DNA from: Himantopus leucocephalus
Taxonomy: Eukaryota > Chordata > Aves > Charadriiformes > Recurvirostridae
Length of the DNA stretch: 64,000 nucleotides
NCBI GenBank assembly: GCA_003993805.1
Contig: RSEF01000002.1
Span: 73,790,731-73,854,730 of the forward strand
Direction of reading: 5' to 3'
The notes beneath the pieces are model-generated. The model was not told where the DNA came from and did no database searches. It saw only the letters and a list, made by a program, of their open reading frames with translations. Within the stretch, counting starts at the first letter, position 1. Every line of letters begins with the position of its first letter. Below are positions 10,481-24,400 of this stretch, piece after piece. Made by a program: the position numbers and the translations under genes.

Positions 10481-13400
10481 TGTGGAAGGGACCATGGAGT
10501 CTCATAGTCCATGATTGATGTACGGAATATGTGGTAAGTGGAAAATGAAATCAGATAGACTTTAATGCTGACCTCTGTTTACTACTATTAAGCTTCCAAC
10601 AGTATAGTAGTAGGTTGGAGAATTTAGTGGAGTTTTATGTCTTTGCTACCTCATTTCATATCGGATAACAAGCTACAAGTTTTGTAAGTGCCATAATCTG
10701 CCACAGCGCTGCAGAAAAAAAATACAAGTCATGCTAGTATATGCAGACATTACACAGATAAATGAGCCGGTGTCTGTATCTACTGTCACAGTTACACAGG
10801 AGTTAACCAGACCGGATTGAAGTAGGCAGCTGTTCTTTAGAATATGTTGCCTTTTCACCAAAAATTGAAAACTGAACATTTTTATTTGAAAAATACTTCC
10901 ACAGTGCTCATGGGAGTTATATTTTGGATCTTTATCCCACCATTGTTCTTGCTGTGTGATTCTCCCTAAACAGATTACATTGCATATAGTTTTCACCTCT
11001 TGCTGAGCTGCTGCAATGAATTACGGAATCCATTGGTTTCCCATGGGAAATGAAGTCTGAAATATCAGTACCCCAGATATTTCCAAATTGAAATCTCTAG
11101 TTAAAAAAAAAAAAGTAAAAAAGCAACCTTTTGCAAGAAAGAGCAAATTTTCATTTTTATTGAAAATGGAGTAATTTTTAGCCTTAAATATGTGTAACAT
11201 AGAACAGGGTAGGCATACCAGATAGCTGTTTACTATGTTGTTGCCCATAAACCACAATTTAAAACCATTGTCTGATCATGTTAAGCCATGATTTCAAAAG
11301 TCTGCCCAGTCAGGATGCCTCCAGGAGAGCACATTCTCTGAGGATGCTGAACACCACCTATTTATTTGAGGTATTGCTGTACACCCACATTTACTGGTTG
11401 CTTTTGAAATTCTTGTCCTGATTTTTACTAAGTTGATTTCTGAAAGGGGAAAAAAAAAATCGTTGGTATGAGTTATTTTTTTCTACAAAACAACATCTAC
11501 AACAAAATTGTGTGCAATTAGAGTGGCTGGAATCATTCAGTATTATTCAGACCATCTGGGTAAACTATATCATGCTATCCAGGCTATAGCAAACTGCATT
11601 CAAAAGTATTAGGAGAAGAAGCAGGTTTTCCTGTAAGGATCCATTTTGGGAAAGGAAAAGAAAGTTATGGACATAAAGGCAAAAATATCCACCAGTGGAT
11701 GATCAGAGAATGGTTGGTTCTGTAAAGATGATGCAAACAAGCTCCTTCTCTCCAATCATAATGCTTGTCTGACACACCGAATATGTGAGGGATTACCTTC
11801 TCATTTCAAGTTCACTTTGTATAATTCAGCCAGATCTAAGCCACACAGGTAGCTGAAGACCCTGGACACAAGTATTCTTTCTGAGTTCTGAAGTCTCTAA
11901 ATGATGTCTGTGACTGTTGAAGACACAATAGATGCCATGGTTATACTTATATAAGTCTACATTAAATGAACAGCCATTAGTAATAACCAAAGTGCATCTC
12001 ATTATGTCCTTATCTGTTAAGACTTTCTTCCTGTTGGTTACTTCACTGTTACGAAAACAGATTAGATGATAGGATGTCCAATTACTGCTTTGGCATTTTC
12101 TCCTGGAAAGCTGAGAGGAAAAAAAAGGTGAACTATCTACTGGAAACAAAAGTGTGGCCCATCAAAAGGAAAAAGTACTTTAATTTGGAAATACGAGTGT
12201 GACAAACATCCAATGCACCATTGGTGGACTCACCATGGAGGGACATGCTGTGTCACAGCACATAGTCTGGCTGGGGAGCAAAGTCAGCAGGCAGGCGTGA
12301 AAGCCTGAGGTTAACTGACCGTTCACAGTTCTCGTCAGGGAAAGAGGTGATTCTGAAAGAAAGAGTGACTGTGGCTGGCCACAAGGCCACCTTTCATTTA
12401 GACTTTCCTGGGAGAAAATGTCATGAAAATTGATAATTTTTAATGGAAATTTTCAATTCTCAAAAATCTACTTTCCTATTTGCTGTTATTCTTGTTCTTA
12501 CTAATGAAGATTCTTGTTTAATAATTATTCTCTTGAGATGTGATTTAATTTTGTAGATAGGTGACTTGTTCTGGCCTTAAAAATATGACTGTTGCCAACA
12601 CTCCTGACATCAGTTCCTCAGTGTGAACTCCAGTGCAGACAGAGTTGCAAAGATGTACACAGGTCAGTGTACTCATCACAGGAAGAAAGCAAATGTAGTT
12701 GCTTCTACTTGGCTAATCAGGAGATACCAAAGTAAAACCTTATAAAGGAACAAAACGTATCTTTTTATTTCCTGGTGCAATGTGGAAAATGTACAAAAAT
12801 GCATTCTTAATATTTTCATATCACAATGATTCATTTTATTAAAAGTATCAATTTAATATTCCTGCCCTGCCACCCTGTGCCCTCCCCGCACCGCCTTCCC
12901 TCCAGAATAAGAAAACTCTTATGGGGGAAGAGTAGTTGCCTCCTGGCGTCAAACCGTGGGCACCCATCTGTTCAATGGAAATGATAGACCCCTGAGTCAC
13001 TAAATAGTGACTCAGAGTGAGATGACCTTGAGATGCTCTTTGACAAACCAGCTCTGATGCTTTTGTCGTGGTTTGTGGATCGCACTTTGCCTTGCCTCCT
13101 GAAGGGCCTAATCTTTGTCTTCTGGAAAACAGAGATGCAGTCAGAAATAATTGCTTTCGGCTTACCAGGAGATAACTTGCCATAGGGTGCCCTTTGATTC
13201 TCCTTAGCAAAGGTTCTCCTCCTTCTGGTTGTTGCCCTCTGTGGAGAGGGGAGAGTCCTTGGTGACTCTACTACCATGATCCCTCCAGCCCAGGCCTACA
13301 AAGTCCTCTCAGGTGCCCTAGCCAGCACTTGCTTCCTCTTGCCCATCCATTCCTGCAAGGAGTCTTAAATCATGTCCCTTCTGGTCTCACCCCATGAAAG

Positions 13401-14092
13401 ACTGGGGGTACATATATGCATGTATATGTGCTGAGGAGCGGTCCACCAGCAATTTCTTCTGTAGAGAAATTTTGCAGCACTGAGGTATGCAAAACTGCCT
13501 CTAAAACTGTTTAGGATGCACAACTGCCTATAAAACTGTTTAGGGCGCTGAGCACTCACAACTCTGACCACAGGAAGAGCAGTGCAGGTGTTCAGCTCCT
13601 CTGGATCTCGGGTCAAATCACAGGAAGGATTTACTCATACCTCAGCTGAGAAACATTTTGCAGATGCTGCTCAATAAAGGCATCTGCACCAAGGAAGATA
13701 ATTAAACCAGGACAGAAACAAAGACAAACCTAAAGAAGACTTGACCAATTGAGTCCCTTTGTTTGCATCAGCTAAACATTTGTGCATGGAAATCCAACGG
13801 TTAGAATAAATATTTGGTGCCTACTTGGTAATATTCATGAAATGCATTTACTTGTTTAGATTTTTCCAAATCTGCATACCTAAACTTTAAGCATATGTGC
13901 AATCAGCTTCAAATTTTCCAAACAAAAATAGATCAAGAAAGGGGGGGAAAAATAGCATCTGCTCCTCAGCTAATTAAACCACCCAGGGAGATCTTCTGTA
14001 AACATTGCAAGGACCAGGTCCTTCTGCCGCTCCTTATCCCTTACATGGCACATTGCGTACTGGCCGTTAACTGAAAGCAGATTATTGGAGAT
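10481..14092. other. Noncoding sequence, no gene seen
   Basis: A/T-rich unique sequence. A short palindrome TGCTGTGTCACAGCA lies near 12250. A (A)n stretch lies near 11103. The open frames at 10673-10996, 11826-12149 and 12848-13277 (minus strand, 101-120 codons) are not recognisable and overlap other frames. A 29-bp tandem duplication near 13.5 kb is listed separately. Confidence 0.5.
13487..13544. repeat. Tandem duplication, 29 bp x 2
   Basis: Units 13487-13515 and 13516-13544 both run ATGCAMAACTGCCTMTAAAA then CTGTTTAGG, differing at two positions. There is no N between them, so this is likely a genuine small duplication. Confidence 0.85.
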
Positions 14093-14192
14093 NNNNNNNN
14101 NNNNNNNNNNNNNNNNNNNNNNNNNNNNNNNNNNNNNNNNNNNNNNNNNNNNNNNNNNNNNNNNNNNNNNNNNNNNNNNNNNNNNNNNNNNN
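14093..14192. other. Assembly gap (100 N)
   Basis: Exactly 100 N residues, the conventional length for a gap of unknown size. Open frames crossing it are meaningless. Confidence 0.99.
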
Positions 14193-17100
14193 TTCCTCAT
14201 AAGAAAGATGCTCCAGTTCCCTAATCATCTTTGTACCCTTTGCTGTACCCTCTCCAGCAGTTCCCAGAAGGCAAATTTTTGACTGCTTTCTCCAGGGTGA
14301 GTGAAGAAGGAGAAGGCAGGGTTCCCTGCTAGTACTCCAGAGTTCAGACTGAGGTTGCAAAGCGCTTCCCAGCCGAGCATGTTTTTAAAAAATGAGTCAT
14401 GGTTGCATGTGCACTGCATGAGTTACCTGAAAGATGCCAGATTCACCAAGACTGAGTGATTTCTTCAGCTTCAGTCATCTCAAGCTGGACAAGAAACTTG
14501 GAGCTGGGAAAGTACTCAGAGTTTCTAGTCATGTTTGAAAGGGTAAAATTCATAACCTGTACCGTCTGGTTTTCTAACCCGTGATATACATATCATGTCA
14601 TCCTCAATTCCTTGCATAATAACCCTATTTTTTATGCACCGGAATGTCATATTTTGAAGGATGATATATTTAACGGCAGGCACCATTGCAGGTTTAATGT
14701 TATTAAGAAATATTTTTAAGACTACTTTCTGTCATTCACTTTCTTTGATTTAAAGTATACGTTTACCTGTTTTGCATTGCAGTGTTTTACCGCAGATGTC
14801 CTGGGTATTACTGCAAGTTACTTCACTTTAACTATGTTTGTGTGCATGACTACACATAGACTATTTGGTCTGTGTTTAAAAATGCAAGGCTGTATCACAG
14901 CAGTGTATTTTCCCTTCAGAGTAGTAGCTTATATGAATATCTCTATCAATATTGGACAGCATCTGTAGATGGCAGCTCACAAGAATGAGACATCCTAATA
15001 TGGCCCGTAGTGAAATGGATCTTTAATCTTTTTTTTCATGATTTAGCATCGTTAAACACTTTCATTAAGACATGTATAGGGCAAGTTCATTGAATTCTGC
15101 TGATGGTGAATCAGGAAAATATGGTGAAAGTTACATCTAGCATAAATATACCAATAATTAAAACATTGTAAAAGACTAAACTACAAGTTTATACCCAGAG
15201 TTAGAGACCAGATGCAAATTTGTATTTGCCTAATCTGTCATGTACCTCTCCCCGCCAAACGTTTGTTTGTTTGTTTTGTTGGGTTTTTTTAATGTGTTGA
15301 TTCTAAGCTGTTTTAAAGGGGTAGGTTTTTCTGGTAAAAAAATATTGTAAATTAAATGCTAAACATGATTCAGTGTAACTGGAAAAAGACCTGAAAAACT
15401 GTGTTACTTTTCAAGAAAAACCTTATGTTTTCTAGAAAGTTAAATCCATTAGCTAAGCGCTGATGAATAGAGAAATACAATGCAATGTGTAGGGGCCTTT
15501 GGTAGATTGAGGTGGCTGTACTCTAAGTTTTTAATATAATAACCAATATAACATTTTTTTAAAAAGTTTTGCACAATTTCTTAGCTGAGAGATTAAATAA
15601 TCCAGGGCTCAGGGAAGACAGAAAATATCGTGTGGTAAAGCCATGTAATAAAGCCAGTTAATATAGATGAATGTTAAAAAGTTCTGTTAACAAGTATTTT
15701 GTTTCCACTGCTGAGAATGGAATAGCAGATGAGTTTGCTGAGATTTATAAAATAAAAATACATCCTCTTCAATTTTTAGCACAATATCATCTGTTCAGAA
15801 GAAAAGCTAGCGTTAAAAAGTCTCAGAAACTTTTACAGATCATTAGTATGTATTGGTCATCTGTAAAAAATTAGCTTTTCCTAATATTTTTTATGCAATA
15901 GCACTTGAGATCCAGAAATAATGCTACAGTTCAGAAACGACTTTGTGGTGACAGCTGGCAAACACCTTCTTTCTTAGTGTCAGTCCCAGTGATACACTTG
16001 GAACATATGCTGGAAGATGAAACAAATACTGTGTGGACAGCTCAGAAAACTCCCAGTTTGTAATTTATTTCTCAAGACGAATTCAATTTGTTTGCTACAT
16101 CAAAAAATCACCAAAAAGAATAGCATGAAACACAAAAGAAGTGGCCAACAATTGCAATTTGGAAACAGTGCAATTCCCCTGCGTATTGCTCTGAAAATTG
16201 TTCTTTTAAGCATAACAGTGTTGTATCAGCAGTCTCTAAGACATCACTGTAAAGTCTCTGAGATGAATGATTCTAAGTGACCATAGTTCAAAAGAGACAA
16301 CGAACTAGGTTAGTGTAATGATGAGGTGGCATCAAAAATGCCCAGAAGTCTGCAAAGGTTAAAATGATCTGTCATACAATCACAGATCAACTCACCCTAA
16401 ACTAACTCTCGTAATGTCAGCATTCTTCTTTTTTTTCTTTATAGCTTCTTAGCATGCTCATTCTTCTAAAAAGCCAGGTGGAAATTTTGTAAACATTGAC
16501 ACGTATTAAGAGTTTTCCAAAATTATTCCTGTTATGTAACTATCATGTCACAAGGAAGGTATATAGCTGATAATTGGAATAATTTCTGTACTGCAGATAG
16601 CACATCTCTCACTCACATGTCCTGTGGGCCTGCACCAAGGACATCAGAGAACTTTCTCCCCTTACCACCCTTGTCCAGAGACATTTCTTTTTAAGGCACT
16701 TTGGCCTGTCTTTCAAGATCTGCGTTAACTGATGTGTGATTCTAAGATGTATTTTCCCTCCTTTCTTTATTTAAATCCAAAATACATACATGCATATATG
16801 TATGTGTGTGTATATTAAAAAAATAAATATTATTAATTATAAAATACTCTTTGCACATGTATTTCGGAGTTTAGGATTCCCAAATAAAACAATATTCCCA
16901 ACAGCATTTTCCTAGTCTAAAATTATTCATATGCATTCCCCAGAGTACTGGGAAAGCAGATAGCAGAGGCTTTTTATATACAGCGTATAATTGACAAAAT
17001 CAGGTTCCTGGCATACAGATGAAAAAGTGTCCCAATTCTGCTGGATGCCCTTTTTGAAAACTTGTGAGGTGTTCTTTGATTCACTGAGGGCAATGCCTTG

Positions 17101-18079
17101 GGAAGAGCTGGGATAATTTTGGGGAGGGAAGAGACTGGTGTTTCAGGAAAAGTGATTACTCAGAATCCAGAGATCATCTGGGAACGAAGTGAAGGAGTAT
17201 GTGTGTGGTCTGAGGTCAAGTGTCCCCATTGTTCAATCTAGTCTGTCTCTTAATAATGAACTAGTCATTCTGCAAGCTCTGTCTTTGTAATAGAGCCAAG
17301 AATAGAGGAAGGTTTTAAGCAAGCATCTCGCTGACGCTCACATTTGCCCCCACTGAATTTCATGGCTGCCTAACTATTGCTTCTGAAAATGCTGCCTACT
17401 TACCTCTTACCTCTTCTGCCCTCTGAGGGACAGGGAAACCAGGGGCTCCCCGTCATGTGAGGAGGGACGAGTTCTTTGCTGAGGAAGTGGTGGCAGGTCC
17501 AGATCTTTGAACTGGAGGAAGGTTTAGACTGTGGAGCTTGACTTGCATGGTGCTGGAGCTATCAACTGCTAGTTTTGCCTCTGAGGCAACAGCCACTGTA
17601 CCTGGGGCTGAATGAGGCTCTGCTTAGGTTATTTTAAGTTTTAAAAGGGATTTTCCTAAACTTGTAATCTTCAAACACTGTATCTGTTGCTTTGGAGACA
17701 CAGTGAGCTGTGAGTAGAACTATTTAACAGTTTCTGTCAAAAAATTTGGAACCACAACGGCTATTTTACTTAAGTAGTTGGGGGATTTGTTTGGGTTTAT
17801 TTTTCTGGAAAATGTTTAGAGGCCAGAAGTTAATGCTGTTTGATAAATGTTTGCCTTCCTTGAATAGCACTCTGAAGGGGTTAGGTTCAGTTTTGAGCAT
17901 TACCTCAGATAGTTTTCATAAACAAATTTTGGGAGATGGTGGCTGGGCTGGTTTTGTTGGAAAATACTGTTTCCTTTTTGTGAGACTTTATTCTAAATTA
18001 TTATTTGAATATTTGTATTAGAACTTGTCACCCTAAGGTCCTTGGGCACATAGAAGCCTTCTAGAACCAGAGAAGATAG
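14193..18079. other. Noncoding sequence, no gene seen
   Basis: A/T-rich sequence without recognisable exons. Around 15010-15110 there are runs such as CATGATTTAGCATCG and GAATTCTGCTGATGG, which could be regulatory but are not distinctive. A TG/TA-rich microsatellite (16781-16816: ACATACATGCATATATGTATGTG-like) is present. Open frames up to 91 codons (17746-18021 +) are unrecognisable. Confidence 0.5.
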
Positions 18080-18445
18080 CACATCTCTTGTTTAATAGTC
18101 CTAATAGACTTTTCTTCTAGGTATACATCTAATTGTTCTTTTAGCCTATTTATTCTTTTTGGCTCCAAAATTTCCTGTAGCAATAAGGTCCATATTTTAA
18201 TTACATGTTAAATGAGAAAGTACTTCCTTCTGTTAACTTTAAACAGGCTGTTTCATGTTCGTACAGAATGAGAAATAACGGTAATTATTACCTATTTGTT
18301 CTCTCCATGCCATTTGTGGTGTGCTTTACTTTTCTAATATCCTCATTTATTTCTTTCTGAAGCAGTAGAGTCCTACTCTGTTCTGACGCAGAAGGTCTAC
18401 TACATTGCTGATTAGCTGCATCGTCCTTCTCTTTCTTGGAGAGAG
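18080..18445 (-). mobile_element. Old CR1-type LINE fragment, minus strand
   Basis: Read on the plus strand this is the reverse complement of the C-terminal coding part of an amniote CR1-like LINE. CATCTAATTGTTCTTTTAGC corresponds to the 'F(K)KELD(K)F' codons. TTTCCTGTAGCAATAAGGTC corresponds to the 'WN.LP..V' phrase. GAGAAAGTACTTCCTTCTGT and TTAAACAGGCTGTT correspond to the 'NKRKYFF' phrase. TTTGTTCTCTCCATGCCAT and the following bases continue toward 'RG.MI..YK'. It is highly diverged, broken in frame, and truncated at both ends. I recognise the family, not the subfamily. Confidence 0.75.
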
Positions 18446-21164
18446 AATGCCACTGTGAAGTTTAACAAGATCCTTGTGTTGTCCTGGTTTGTGCTAAGGT
18501 TGGAGTGGGGAGAAGAAACAACTCATNATATTTGCAGTTGTCAAAAAAGTGTGCAGGTCTGATTCAGACACACCTGTCTGAAGAGTGAGGGAGCAGCCAC
18601 CTTCTGCAACCACAGCAGCTTTCTACACAGCTTCAAGGGAATCCTGACGATGACCAAATTACTGCAATAATCTAGTCTGCGGTGAGTGTACATAAGCAAG
18701 TGTAGATTTATATCGGATATTTTATGCCAGATTCTGCTTAGATTTAAGATGATGTTTGAGTAAAGGTGTGCGAAAGGAGAGGGAGATCAGTATCAAGAAA
18801 CGGAACCTCAAGGAGCTCTCCCTGTGCCATGTTTCACTGTGCAAGGACTTGGCTAGAGGTCCATTTGGGTCAGGCTGCCTGCTGGAGTACCCAGTTGCAC
18901 ACCCTTGGTGCACTGTACCCCAACAACACCTTGCATTAAGCACACTGCAAGAGCAGGCGAAAGCTGACTGACAAGCTTCAACAGCAGGAACAAGTGCAAA
19001 AAAGGCAAGAGATATAAGACCTGACAAACACAGATTTCACTACCAGCACAGCCTGCTTCAGAACATATTTTTTGCTTGATTTAAAGCAAAAAATGGTGTC
19101 TTTTTATCATAGTTATAAGTCTGAGACAGAAGGTAAAAATGCTTGGAAGCTAAGAAAGCTGGAGAAGCGTTTCTTCTTAAAGAGGTGTTTTTAAAAACTG
19201 TATTCATAGAGATGTTACTCTCTAGTTGTATGTTATTCAGTATCATCATAGCTAACATTGACATTACGATTCCTAGGTTCAACTGAATTCACTGTATTTC
19301 TTGCTATGAGCTTTCAGTGAAATAGAAACATCAGTTCAGATATTTCTTTTGGAGAGTTAGATATTCTTAATAACTAATACATGAATCATCATGTATTCAG
19401 GTCTTCTTTTTCAATAATTTGGGGGGGAACAGAAGAAAAAGAGGAGGGAAAGAAGGGAGAAAAATAATCAGAAGTTGAAAGTCGGATTACTGCTTTCATT
19501 TTAATTAGGGGCAAAATGGAGAACTTTATTAAAATTAGCATTTTCTGTCCTAAGGTTCAGTTTTTATTCGGGGCAGGCCTTTTGTCTTGATCTACACCAG
19601 TGAAATGGACCTAGTTCACATCTCCTTACTTGACCACACTGATCATTAGGCAGACAGAAAAATGTACTTGCCTGAAAACTTTGCCTGACTAAAAACGTGA
19701 GGGATTGAGCTTATGGACTGAGACAACCACCTAAATTTTTTCTAGAGTTGTGCTTGTTTGTATTTTTGCATTGTACTTAATTTTTCCAGCCCACAGAGNA
19801 ATTTCTCCAGCCCACAGAGCAGACTAGACAGACAAAAGAAAGAGAAGTAGATCTGCAAGAATGCCACTGTCTAAGGAAAAATACTGTAGGTCTGCCCTCT
19901 TCTGGGCAGTAGGGCTCCAGAGCCTGCTGTCAGAGAAGGTTTTTGGTTTCCCTCATACTCTTACAGCCAGCTGTGTAATATTTGAGGGCTTGTGACGTGT
20001 TGAGCAATCATGGCTACCACCAACCAGACCCCATGAATGCTGCCGCTCCCTCCTGTCTGTCCTCAGACTGTGAGGCTGTCCTTTCAAATCTATTAGAAAA
20101 TAACAGAAGTTAGGAATTGGAGGTATGAAGTCATAAGCTCTTAAGCTTGCTGGGAAAAGATAAGCTCTGCCCCCCTTCATTGTGAGCTCCTGTGGTACTT
20201 GGAGTGCTCCTCGGGAAATGCTTTAGGACATGGCTAACACAAATCCCAATCTCTCCATGTGTTGTATGTCCTGCACAGTAAATTTGATCTTGAATGTCAT
20301 AATACAGATGTTTTCTCACAGGTAACATAGATATCTATGTGAAACCTGGATCAGAATGAAAGGATCAGAATGAAAAAAAAAACCACCAAACATCCAAATA
20401 AGGAAATCTCAACTTAAAGACTTAGCATAAGGAAATAATCTCTCTAATTATTATGTGCAGTTTCACCACGCTATACACAACTGCATCCTGAAATCCAGAA
20501 TGAGCATTTTCTCAGAGCCAATAAAAGTTAACTCTCCCTGTCTCTTCTATGAGTAAGTGAACATGAAAGCATTTCACTGTCTTGTTATTTTGGGATCTCT
20601 TATTTAGTCACTTTACACACTGAGATTCTTAGTTGCAGCCATTTTAAATCCTCAGTGGTTTAGTAAACATAAAAGGTTTTTTTCTGAACATTTCCTGCTT
20701 GACACCACTAGGCGCTGGGACCACCTGGACCCAGTCACGTTTGCGTGGCTCTGCAGTAGATTTAGGGTGCAGCCCATGCTGTGAAATGGCATGGTCGGCC
20801 TGCCTGGATTTGCTCGGAAGGGCATTGTTTGCGGCCTGATCGCTGGATTATCCCAGCATCTGTGAGGGATGTTTGCCATCCCAAGTCATGGTCTCACATC
20901 TTGTTATAATCTACCTTATTTCTGCATGTGTTGTGAAGACTTGGCAGTTTTCTTCTCACTGAGACGGTGTTTGTGTATCAGACTTCTGACTACGAATGAG
21001 AATGTCTGGAACTAAGAACATTCCCACCCCTCATTTTGCTTTCGTGAAGCTCAGTTTTCATGGTTGCTTTCCAAAAAGACAATTTGCATATTTCATCCAT
21101 TGTTAGTAAACAGATTATAAGGCACTTATTTGTGTGCTAAATCACAGCAAACTGTGCTTTGCGA
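18446..21164. other. Noncoding sequence, no gene seen; two single-N joins
   Basis: Single Ns lie at 18527 and 19799. At 19799 the flanks are a 19-of-20 match (19779-19798 and 19800-19819, AATTTYTCCAGCCCACAGAG), so the two contig ends probably overlap. No duplication is visible at 18527. A purine-rich stretch (19420-19466) follows GGGGGG. A small repeat GGATCAGAATGAAA occurs twice near 20350. No exon was recognised. Confidence 0.6.
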
Positions 21165-21262
21165 ATCTGATTCTCATCTCCCCTTCATTCTAACCTGGCT
21201 TAACTCCATTGATTTCAGTGGAATTACTGTTGATTTATGCTGTGAAAGTGAGAAGAGAATCC
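21165..21262. mobile_element. Palindromic amniote repeat (MITE-like), copy 1
   Basis: Begins CTGATTCTCATCTCC, has the near-palindromic centre AACTCCATTGATTTCAGTGG, and ends AAGTGAGAAGAGAATCC. The left end is roughly the reverse complement of the right. This form (a TGATTCT end, a TTACACC-like arm, and a centre resembling CCATTGA.TTCAGTGG) is common in turtle, crocodile and bird genomes. I do not assign a library name. It is ancient and inactive. Confidence 0.6.
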
Positions 21263-21305
21263 AATGAGCAAATTTCCCTTTTGCACATGAGCATGCCAAA
21301 AGAAG

Positions 21306-21402
21306 TCCTGATTTACCATTGTGAATCTCTTCCAATATTATGCTGGCTTAACTTCTTTTGAATTACTTCACTGGAATGCTACTGCAGTGAATCAGGCCCA
21401 GG
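21306..21402. mobile_element. Palindromic amniote repeat (MITE-like), copy 2
   Basis: A second, more diverged element 43 bp downstream: TCCTGATTTACCATTGTGAA on the left, GGCTTAACTTCTTTTGAATT at the centre and GCAGTGAATCAGGCCC on the right. The GAATCAGGCCC terminus is characteristic of these sauropsid palindromic repeats. Adjacency to copy 1 could be nested insertion or one rearranged element. Confidence 0.5.
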
Positions 21403-24400
21403 ATCCATATAATTCTCTTTGTGTGCTTCTTTCTCCTCATTTTTTTTTCTCCATGTATATTTCCCTGCATTAAGACTGAACTTTACTGTCTGCTTTGCAG
21501 GTATCTTGCATATGACTCTATAAGAAAATGCATTTTTTAAAATGACAAGATCAGTTCAACAGAAAACGGCTACTAAAAATGAGAATTCCAACACAACAAA
21601 TCTTTGTTTCTGGTTATGTCATTATACTAGAATAATAACCTGTAATTTCTCCCCAGTCTTTTTACAGTAGTATCTCAGTGTGCACTATAATTACTGAACA
21701 CTTTTGCTGTAACATAGCTTTGGTAATGACATGAAAATGCTGCTTTGCCTGTCCTTTTATCTTGAGAAGATAGCACAACATAGCTAAATATGTGATAACT
21801 GCTTACTCGCACATACCTGTATCTAGCCCTAACTACAGAAAACTTAGTTTTCAGCAGTTTCTTCTGGGTTTTGTATCTTCAGATACTTGTTGAAAATCCA
21901 GTCTGAAAATGAATATACTTAGGCATTTAAAAATAAACTACAATAAAAATCAGAGAAACTTTTTCAAATCCAAGTGAAATATACACACGAACTGATTAAT
22001 GCCATACTGAAATCAATACAAGAAACTGGCAAGAGTAACTGAAAGATTCATATGTTATGAATCTTTGGCAGAATGGAGAATTTTCTGTTTGTATGAACAA
22101 ATTATACACGTTTGTATCATGCTGTTTGCACTTACTCTAGGCAACTTACAGAAACAATATCAATGAGGAAAGTCTTTGCCACAATCCAGGTTTCTTAAGT
22201 TTAGTAGAGGGTTTTGCACACTTGGAAAATCAGCAGGACTTACACTCCTAAATTACTGCGGTGCTTTGAACCATTTATTCTCCATATCTGTTTGCCATAT
22301 AGCCTATATATAAAACATAAGATTAAAATCAGCTTGATGGTTGTGCTTCTGCAGCTGACAGGTGGAAAGCAGACTCTCTCATGTAAAGGGTTCCCTCAAT
22401 TTGTCCTCTGCCAGAAGAGTCCTTGTGAAGAGAATAGGAAAATGCCAGTTGACAAGTAGCAATGATGGGTGGTTTCAATGCACTACAATTGTTGTCACCC
22501 ACACACGGGGCAAAGTGTTGCCCCACGCACCTACCACCTACCGGACGCAGCTGTGAGGCACAGTTACCTGGATCCATGATTTAAGCTTTCATAGAACACT
22601 AGCTCTCCATGATTTAAGCTTTCATAGAATACTCGCTCTCCAGGTCCCTCCTTCCTGTGAAAAAGGACTAGCTGAAGCATAAGAAGTTAAAATGAGACCT
22701 CATTAACTTGGCCATTACAGCACATACACTAATCACTAGAAGAAAATCTGGAAGCAGGGAAAGACTAAGAGCGCGTTCACACACAGAAAGAAAAAGACCT
22801 AAATCTTTTATAACTAAACCATCAAGGCAACAGTTCCATAAAATGTCAATGTTAACATTATTACAGTGAAAAATAATTAAACTAGAGCGATTTGAAAACA
22901 ATGTTAACATTCTGGCCAAACACTGCCTAGTGAGTAACTAATGACAATTATTGCCACTTCTTAGTCAAGTTCCATAGAACAGAGCTATAGAAAAATAATT
23001 TTCACGCAGCCCACTGTAAGAACCACTATACTAAACCCCCAATCATGTTTCATTGGAGATGGTAATGTGAACACCTTTAATTTAAGTTTTGAATCTATAA
23101 TTTCATATGCTAAGTAGGAAGAATAAAGATATATTTGAAATGTTAAATACTTTAAAACATTTCTTAATTTAACATGTCAACAGTATTTTAAATACTGCAT
23201 CACATTTTCAAAGAAGCAGTAATGTGGTTTGTTGAGTTACACCCAACTTTGTACATTAATATTTTCTCTTTCATGCGCTCATAAACACATCTCAATTTGA
23301 ACATGCAAACCATGTTTGTACAGAAATGTGGATGGATGGATATCTGGCTCCCTTAATAGCTTGTATAAATAGTATGTTTGTAAAAGGAGTGGAGGAACAC
23401 AATTAAAATGAAGACCCAATTGTTCCTAAAGAAAATAAACGCTTTCTGGTAGGCTTACAGTATCAGTCGCAAAATGCTGTTAACTGTATGTGTCCAATGT
23501 CGGGGGCCGGGGCGGAGGGAGTAAACAAAAACCCAAGATAAGAAAGAGAAGTAATATCTCAGCAACATTTGGAAAAGTCTGGGCTGTCTTACGGTTCATT
23601 CCTGGAATGTGCAGGGCAATGCTGTTCAATTTTTGTCTGCTCCAGGACAGCATCTGTCACATTATAGGACTGGGGTATCGGTGCATACAGAGGATAAGCA
23701 AGATGCAGTCCAAGAGAAATGAAATTGGTCTAATGCCAGTTTTGCAATGATTGAAAGGAATGAGCTACAGTGCAAATACAAAATCAAATGCTGGGAGCTG
23801 CCATGGGACAACGTGGAAAGCCAGAGCATCAACTTTTTTACTCCCTCTTTAGTAGCAGAACTAATGGTACAGATACAGAGCAGGCTGTTTGTTTAACATG
23901 GTCACTTTCTGCTTGATATATTTACTAGCAGGAATATAAAATTATATTGTCCCCTCAAGTGTTCATTGCACTACCCCTTGTGCTCCCTCTGTTCCAAGAC
24001 CAGCCGTAATCAATCAGGCCGATGAATGCAAGCATCCTTTCTTACAGCATCTAAGGTCTTACTGAGTATTTCACAAAGGAGAACAAAGCATGTGACAATG
24101 AATATGAAACAAATGACACACAGCACAGTAAATACACAATGGCACAGCGAGATAGTCATACCACCAACTTCAGTCACTAAGTTAGGTGGTGAGGACTCCC
24201 AGGCTCTTTATCTAGTCAGCGGGGAGGGAGAGCTCCACTGTAGGGCAATTCAGAGAAGCAAAGACTCTCCTCATCTACTGTATTGCTTGTACTACATAAA
24301 TCGATTTGGGTGTTATGAATACTGCCTATAAAGCAGTAATAGGACAACTGTTGTAATGACTGGAATGGGCATCACAGCCCCACATCCAATTGTTTTCCTT

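Noticed and set aside
16781..16816. TA/TG-rich string as a possible regulatory palindrome
   Set aside because: It is a short impure microsatellite.
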